NCBI GenBank assembly: GCA_038731605.1
Contig: JAVYQP010000001.1
Location: 434,001-498,000, forward strand
Origin: WYZ-LMO2 sp038731605
Lineage (GTDB): Archaea; Halobacteriota; Archaeoglobi; Archaeoglobales; Archaeoglobaceae
DNA length: 64,000 nucleotides
Direction of reading: 5' to 3'
In this document: piece after piece, positions 59,419 through 64,000 of the stretch
Layout: the number at the start of each line of letters is the position of its first letter
Numbering within the stretch: the stretch's first letter is position 1
Notes under the pieces: generated by a model
Databases searched by the model: none
Told to the model about the DNA's origin: nothing
The model's input: the letters and a program-made list of their open reading frames with translations, nothing else
Made by a program: the position numbers and the translations under genes

Positions 59419-61243
59419 GTTTTGCGTTCAACTCTTGGCTAATATTTATTGCTGAAGTTGCCCCGCTGACGATCGATGCATCGAGACCTTCGACTATTGG
59501 GTTCTTGTTCAGAATCCTCCCCTTCACAACGTATCTCAGCTCGATCTCCTCATTCGGAGAGAGCGAGACGTTCCAGCTTATCGTCGTGAACTTCTCCCCA
59601 AAAATTCTTGCGTTCTCAGCCTTTACTTCGCCATCGCAACTCTCAACGACCTTAAAGTCCTTTTTTGACTTTGTGAAGTTGTAAACTCTAAGCGTAACTT
59701 CCTTAAACCCATCTTTTTCCGAGATCACCCTTTCAAAGTGGACGTAGCCCATTATCCTTGCGACGATTCTGTCCACTTCGAAGGGATCCTTCTCGAGCAC
59801 TTCGCAGACCTTCTTGGCGATTAGGGGCAAGATCTTGACGATCATCTCTTCTTTCTTCTTCTTTGCTTGCTGTTTGTTCTTCCTGTCTATATACTCCTTG
59901 AGCCTTCTCCCCGCTTCTTGAAGCGCAAGTCTGATCTCATCGACGATCTCTGGGATCATCGCCACCGCTTCTTTCGACTCAGATGTGTATGGGATGTTTG
60001 TTGAGCCGAGGTGGACGAGGATGACGACGTTCCCCATTGGGAGCTCGTCTTTGTTCTGTTCGAGCCCATAGCTCTTCCAGTTCACGCTTTCAACCGCTTT
60101 CGTTATTGCGCACCCGCTCTGCTGGTAGAGCAACGGGATTTTGTTCGCATAGCGAAGAAGAATCGCTTTATCGCTTTTTATCTCACCACCGTAAGCAATT
60201 GCGACCTCGACAAAAAATGGATGCCCGCTGTAGACCTTCGGCTTCCTTGTGACAGCAAAAACGAACTCTGGGGCGAACTCGGAGACGAGGCTCCGCATTA
60301 AAAGAGTCTCGCCTATAGGCGAGAGGCAATCCGTCGGTGGCGGGAGAAGCTCGACTTTTCTGAACGCCTCAAGCAACCTCTGGGCTTCGACTCTCCCAAA
60401 GCTATGTGGATCTTCGTTTCCATTGAATCCGGATACCGCAATTATCTCGTCTGCAATTTTATCGCCGATGCGGACAAACTCTTCTTTCAGGAATTTCTTA
60501 AGCGTCGTCGCACTCGTGGCTTTCAGCATTGCCAAGAGCTTTCCCAACTCAATGCCATGCGGATGAGGCTTTATCGCCTTCGCAACCCTTGGAATCTCGT
60601 TCGAAGATCTCTTGAACTCGTAAACGTTCCCATCTGGGTCTATGAACGTTATCTTCGCATGTGGGTTAATCACCGAAGTCTCTCGCAGATACTCAAAGAC
60701 GCTCTGCTTCTTTTCCTTGACATAACTTCCCACGATTTCGAGCTCGACTCTCGTGCCGTGGGGCATATACCAGTCCTCTTCGCTTTCCTTCTCGATCACG
60801 GGCTCGTTCTTCTTCGTGTCTATGTATAGCTGAACCTTGTAAGCCTTCTGCGATTCTGGAGTTTTTGTCAGTATTATTGCAGGTTTCCCTGTTGTGAGCT
60901 GTGCGTAGAGAACAGCGCCAGAGATCCCTATCCCCTGTTGCCCCCTGTTTTGTTTTATCTCATGAAACCTCGAGCCATAGAGAAGTTTACCAAAAGCTCT
61001 TGCCACGAACTCCTTTTTTATGCCCGGACCGTTGTCCTCGACAACAACCCTCAGGTTCTCCCCCGAAGGGCTGACTCGCACCATTATGTCTGGTAGAATC
61101 CCAGCCTCTTCGCATGCGTCGAGCGAGTTATCGACCGCTTCCTTCACAACCGTGATCAGGGCTTTTGCGGGATTTGTGTAACCTAAAATATGCTTGTTCT
61201 TCTCAAAAAATTCTGCAACGCTTATCTCCTTCAGTTCACTCAT
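59399..61243 (-). CDS. top6B: DNA topoisomerase VI subunit B
   Basis: A 614-residue GHKL ATPase subunit of the type IIB topoisomerase. ATP-binding blocks: KEAVDNSLDACEEAG, VEDNGPGI, GQQGIGISGAVLYAQLTTGKP, and a transducer domain with the lysine in LEQNKDELPMG. The C-terminal extension after about residue 500 is the immunoglobulin-like domain. top6A, usually adjacent, is not found here. Overlaps the small Lrp-type gene by 4 nt. Confidence 0.96.
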   Translation of the reverse strand: MSELKEISVAEFFEKNKHILGYTNPAKALITVVKEAVDNSLDACEEAGILPDIMVRVSPSGENLRVVVEDNGPGIKKEFVARAFGKLLYGSRFHEIKQNRGQQGIGISGAVLYAQLTTGKPAIILTKTPESQKAYKVQLYIDTKKNEPVIEKESEEDWYMPHGTRVELEIVGSYVKEKKQSVFEYLRETSVINPHAKITFIDPDGNVYEFKRSSNEIPRVAKAIKPHPHGIELGKLLAMLKATSATTLKKFLKEEFVRIGDKIADEIIAVSGFNGNEDPHSFGRVEAQRLLEAFRKVELLPPPTDCLSPIGETLLMRSLVSEFAPEFVFAVTRKPKVYSGHPFFVEVAIAYGGEIKSDKAILLRYANKIPLLYQQSGCAITKAVESVNWKSYGLEQNKDELPMGNVVILVHLGSTNIPYTSESKEAVAMIPEIVDEIRLALQEAGRRLKEYIDRKNKQQAKKKKEEMIVKILPLIAKKVCEVLEKDPFEVDRIVARIMGYVHFERVISEKDGFKEVTLRVYNFTKSKKDFKVVESCDGEVKAENARIFGEKFTTISWNVSLSPNEEIELRYVVKGRILNKNPIVEGLDASIVSGATSAINISQELNAKHEAVGD

Positions 61244-61470
61244 ATCTCTGCTCCAACGATCGTCTGCGTCTTCGTAATCCCCGGGATTTTTCTGATCTCA
61301 TCGACGGTTTTGTTCAGCTCGGAAAGGCTGTCTGCGTGTATTATCACAACAAAGTCGAACTCACCAAAAACATGGTAGACGTCTTTTACCTTGGGCACCT
61401 CTTTCATTTTCACGTAGACTTCCTTTTCCTTTCCCGTGATCACGTTCACAAGCGTCACGCCTACGACCAT
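61240..61470 (-). CDS. Stand-alone Lrp/AsnC ligand-binding (RAM) domain protein
   Basis: A 76-residue protein with only the alpha-beta RAM domain: MVVGVTLVNVITGKEKEV, DVYHVFGEFDFVVIIHADS and a terminal helix-strand. It has no DNA-binding HTH, so it could modulate other Lrp proteins by hetero-oligomerisation. Co-transcribed with top6B (ATGA). Confidence 0.85.
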   Translation of the reverse strand: MVVGVTLVNVITGKEKEVYVKMKEVPKVKDVYHVFGEFDFVVIIHADSLSELNKTVDEIRKIPGITKTQTIVGAEI

Positions 61471-61598
61471 GCTTAGATGTTTCTTTCTGCTTTTTAATAT
61501 TTTCCGTCTCGTTAAAGAAGTCGTTGGTAGCTATTTTTTAGAAAAACTTTATTAACAATAGCATTATCTTTTTTGGAAAAGTAATACGAGGTGATAAG

Positions 61599-62273
61599 AT
61601 GGTGTCCAAAACTTTGATCGAAAAGGCAAGGGAGTTCCACGGGCACGTGTGTCCTTTTCTGGTTTTGGGTCTAAGGGCTTCTGAGATCGCAATGAATAAG
61701 CTCGGAATCGGAAAAGTTGGTGAAGCCGAAACGATAGGGGAGGAGATCTTGGCGATCGTCGAGTGCAACAACTGCTTCACCGATGGTGTGCAAGTTGCAA
61801 CGGGTTGCACGCTTGGAAACAACGCTTTGGTATACCTCGATTTGGGAAAGAATGCGCTGACACTCGTTAAGAGGAGCGATTGGAAGGGTGTGAGAGTTTA
61901 CGTTGATGCGGAAAAACTTCGCTCGAAGTATTTCAGCAAAGAGGCGCTGAAGCTCTTCGAAAAAGTCGTTGCAAAAAGAGCTGGAACCGCAGAAGACGCC
62001 AAAAAATTGCGGGAGATGTGGGAGGAAATTGGCTATGCGATGGCAGATCTTCCGGAAGAGGAATTTAAAATCGAAGAAGTCCGTGTGAAGGAGATCGAGA
62101 AGGCTCCGATTTTTGAAAGCGTCAGATGCGAGAAATGCGGGGAACTTGCGATGAAAACAAGGATCAGCTTCGTCGATGGAAAGGCGATTTGTTTGAGTTG
62201 CCAGGGAGAATGTGATGCGGTCGTCGGAAGAGGGATCGTGCGCTTTAGGGTTCCATATGCTGAGCGAGTGTAG
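61599..62273 (+). CDS. FmdE-family protein (formylmethanofuran dehydrogenase subunit E-like)
   Basis: A 224-residue protein with FHGHVCPFLVLGLRAS and CNNCFTDGVQVATGCTLGN, the metal-binding FmdE core, plus a C-terminal zinc ribbon (CEKCGE ... CLSCQGEC). Its link to methanofuran chemistry is based on family name only. Promoter ACTTTATTAAC near 61547 and SD GAGGTGAT. Confidence 0.88.
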   Translation: MVSKTLIEKAREFHGHVCPFLVLGLRASEIAMNKLGIGKVGEAETIGEEILAIVECNNCFTDGVQVATGCTLGNNALVYLDLGKNALTLVKRSDWKGVRVYVDAEKLRSKYFSKEALKLFEKVVAKRAGTAEDAKKLREMWEEIGYAMADLPEEEFKIEEVRVKEIEKAPIFESVRCEKCGELAMKTRISFVDGKAICLSCQGECDAVVGRGIVRFRVPYAERV

Positions 62274-62278
62274 ATGAT

Positions 62279-63538
62279 TTACTTCTTTCTACCGAATAAA
62301 CCAAATACGCTCCTTTTTGGGGAAGTTGAGGAATGATCCTCACATATCCACTTTTGGTTTTCATTTATCGCATGTTTTTCACAGAGAAGCGCACCACATA
62401 CCTCGCAAACTGCTATGGGTTGCTTTTTGATAAGTGCGCATTTCTCACATTTAGCAAAGGAGTCCTCTATTGGTCGTCCCGAGGAAGCTACAAACCTCCT
62501 TACAAAACTTCTTTCTCCGCTCTCATATTCGAGATTCCATATCGGGACGTATACGAGTTCTACTCCTCTGATATTTATTTCACTTTGTTTTGGGACTATT
62601 TTAAGTTCTCTCGCTTCAATTTCGCCCCTTACTTTTACTTCATACACAACCGTAGTTGTGTTCTTCCTTATTACGTAGTTTTTGGCTATTTTGACCGCTT
62701 CATTTTCAGAGATCTCGGGTTCTGCGATGGAGGTTTGGAAAAGAACACTAATTTTTTCTATAACGTCCTTATCCCTGTTGATGATGTCTCCGTCCAGAGC
62801 ATCAACTATGCAGACACCTTCATCTGAAATTTTGTGCACTTTTCCTTTGGGATCCTTTCTTTGTGCTAAAAGTCTATACTTCACCTTAATATACGGATGA
62901 TAAAATAAAACCGCATTACAGAGGTTTACTACATGGGAGTTCTTGATCGGCAACGTCGAAACATCCATAAAATTTTGTCTCTTGGGTAAAATCGGGTCGT
63001 TGAGCAAACTCGGATTCTTTAAGCGACCTATAGCATAGAGGAAGAATTTCTCTCTTAATTCTTCTCCATCCCAAAGTTCAATGCCCGCAGATTCAGCAAG
63101 CTTTCTGGCATCTTCTGTAAAAACAGTGGTTGTTACGAAAATGCCTGAAGGTATGCCAACGTCCTCTAATTTATCCCTGAAAACTCTGAGATCCTTTACA
63201 CCTACTGCTCTCGTAACATCGTAGTTTTTGCATTCAACAACTCTTTTTCGGGTTCCCCTTGTTACTAAGATATCGATTTCTGCTGTAGCACCGCTACGTG
63301 TGGGAAGTCGTTTTCTCAATTCGACTTTATAACCCATTTTTTCGAGAATTTTAGCAGTAGTCTCTTCAAGTTTGACACCCAGATCATATACATTTGGTTT
63401 AACTTCCTGAAATTCCTCAACTTGATCTCCTTTTGCTTCTGGAGAATAGTTATCAGCATGAAGCTTGGAACCGCACTCAGGGCAAAATTTTGCACTTTCT
63501 ATACTCAACCTTGCTCCGCAATGTGGACAAAACTTCAT
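62279..63538 (-). CDS. Mrr-type restriction endonuclease-like protein with zinc ribbons
   Basis: A 419-residue protein. N-terminal double zinc ribbon (FCPHCGARL ... FCPECGSKL), a PD-(D/E)xK Mrr_cat-like nuclease domain at about 55-170 (AEIDILVTRGTRKRVVECKNYD, FVTTTVFTEDARKLAE), a middle part of unknown fold, and a C-terminal cysteine/histidine cluster (CEKCALI ... CEVCGALLCEKHAI ... CEDH). Its A+T-rich codon use and AGA/TTA codons look unlike the neighbours, suggesting transfer. Function in defence or repair is possible but unproven. Confidence 0.82.
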   Translation of the reverse strand: MKFCPHCGARLSIESAKFCPECGSKLHADNYSPEAKGDQVEEFQEVKPNVYDLGVKLEETTAKILEKMGYKVELRKRLPTRSGATAEIDILVTRGTRKRVVECKNYDVTRAVGVKDLRVFRDKLEDVGIPSGIFVTTTVFTEDARKLAESAGIELWDGEELREKFFLYAIGRLKNPSLLNDPILPKRQNFMDVSTLPIKNSHVVNLCNAVLFYHPYIKVKYRLLAQRKDPKGKVHKISDEGVCIVDALDGDIINRDKDVIEKISVLFQTSIAEPEISENEAVKIAKNYVIRKNTTTVVYEVKVRGEIEARELKIVPKQSEINIRGVELVYVPIWNLEYESGERSFVRRFVASSGRPIEDSFAKCEKCALIKKQPIAVCEVCGALLCEKHAINENQKWICEDHSSTSPKRSVFGLFGRKK

Positions 63539-63653
63539 AAAATAATTTTAACAAAGACGAATATAAGCGTTACCCCGCCCTACAGACGAGCGTTTGGACT
63601 GCATATTTTTATGGAGGTAGAAAGTTTTTTAAATCTTTAATCAAATAAGTTGT

Positions 63654-64000
63654 ATGTCTGAGCCTTTCGCATTATACGTGAGCAAGAGATTCCTCGATAA
63701 AGCCTCGAAAGCCTTTGGTCTGGGTTTCATCGTTAGAAAACCTCTGGTTGATATGCTGAGAAAGATGAACGTTCCCTTCAGGGAGCTTGAGAGGGATGAA
63801 GCTAAAAACGCCCTCGAAAGGGTTGCGGAATCGAAGGGCATAGCGATCACCGCTGGACAGCTTATAAAAAGCTTGAGTTTGGCGTTTTTCCTTCCAACGA
63901 GCATATTTGTTGCAACATTGAAAAAAGTTCTCTACAGGTCTGGATCTGAAACCGAGGACTTCATTCTCCTCGAGTTCCTTGCGGAAATACCGAGAGCATT
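63654..64000 (+). CDS. Unknown protein, 3'-truncated by window end
   Basis: An open frame from ATG 63654 to the last base (at least 115 residues), starting MSEPFALYVSKRFLDKASKAF. TTTTTTAAATC at 63625-63635 is a TATA box about 25 nt upstream. No family recognised; it contains mixed helix with a hydrophobic segment (LAFFLPTSIFVATL). The minus-strand ORF over the same bases is a shadow. Confidence 0.75.
   Translation, partial: MSEPFALYVSKRFLDKASKAFGLGFIVRKPLVDMLRKMNVPFRELERDEAKNALERVAESKGIAITAGQLIKSLSLAFFLPTSIFVATLKKVLYRSGSETEDFILLEFLAEIPRA

Noticed and set aside
63641..63904. 87-codon minus-strand ORF at the right edge
   Set aside because: The plus-strand frame from 63654 has a TATA box at proper spacing and stays open to the window end, so the minus frame is its shadow.
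1..64000. CRISPR arrays, insertion sequences or prophage genes
   Set aside because: No regularly spaced repeats, transposases, terminal inverted repeats, integrases or phage structural genes were seen.

Overview
The window is chromosomal DNA of a euryarchaeon, most likely a member of the Archaeoglobales (Archaeoglobus, Ferroglobus or Geoglobus type). The evidence is the archaeal information-processing set (GINS, L44e, S27e, L37e, LSm, Sec61-beta, topoisomerase VI B, PheT, initiator tRNA with A1:U72), archaeal TATA boxes about 25 nt upstream of leaderless ATGs, tetrahydromethanopterin C1 enzymes (Mer, FmdE-like, a DUF98 chorismate lyase), an acetyl-CoA decarbonylase/synthase operon, an HdrD-like/cytochrome b pair, and the UPF0200/UPF0201 gene fusion that I recall from Archaeoglobus fulgidus. 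No species is assigned.

Layout. 1-6.9 kb: methylmalonyl-CoA mutase (large subunit cut by the window edge, B12 subunit, MeaB chaperone, PduO-type adenosyltransferase), then thiolase, DUF35, acyl-CoA dehydrogenase and an MBL hydrolase. This is a tightly overlapping propionyl/acyl-CoA operon. 6.9-11 kb: rRNA/tRNA methylase, GINS, L44e, S27e, site-2 protease, tRNA thiolase. 11-16 kb: an accessory surface-fibre-like island with two DUF1102 proteins, a related exported protein, an ER-type signal peptidase I, a membrane-anchored HTH regulator, a DUF5305-like protein and a winged-helix regulator. 16-25 kb: hisI, PIN-ATPase-KH, a presenilin-type protease, nucleotidyltransferase, LSm-L37e-purF, DUF98 and the UPF0200/0201 fusion. 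25-30.8 kb: DUF432-MscS, pheT, apgM and a class III aminotransferase. 30.8-36.7 kb: a complete trpCDEGFBA operon. 36.7-44.7 kb: MBL nuclease-like protein, a compact PriS-like primase flanked by two unlisted Lys/Glu-rich microproteins, mer, a DsrMK/HmeCD-like respiratory pair, initiator tRNA-Met and a large N-glycosylated surface protein. 44.7-49.8 kb: iorB, coiled-coil protein, Ku plus DNA ligase (NHEJ pair), and a four-gene unknown membrane/coiled-coil/roadblock-like operon. 49.8-57.6 kb: cooC, DUF166, Sec61-beta, then cdhC, a 30-residue micro-ORF, cooC2, cdhD, cdhE and MBL. 57.6-64 kb: bacterial-type TGT, iron-sulfur flavoprotein, top6B, a small Lrp-type ligand-binding protein, FmdE-like, an Mrr-like zinc-ribbon nuclease and a truncated unknown gene.

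How the genes work together. The mutase operon, acyl-CoA dehydrogenase and thiolase point to oxidation or assembly of short acyl-CoAs. The Cdh subunits with Mer and the tetrahydromethanopterin enzymes form the carbonyl and methyl branches of the reductive acetyl-CoA pathway, and the HdrD-like/cytochrome b pair would link quinone to thiol or disulfide redox chemistry. The carbon monoxide dehydrogenase subunits (cdhA/cdhB) are not in this window.

Most notable for follow-up: (i) the micro-ORF between cdhC and cooC2, which mirrors the cdhC C-terminal tail with its basic end turned acidic; (ii) the signal peptidase/DUF1102 island with a shared DFxxYxAxR box, palindromic operator candidates and a perfect 54-bp repeat; (iii) the four-gene membrane/coiled-coil/roadblock-like operon beside Ku-ligase; (iv) the two K/E-rich microgenes around the PriS-like gene; (v) a bacterial/eukaryal-like TGT with an altered substrate loop.
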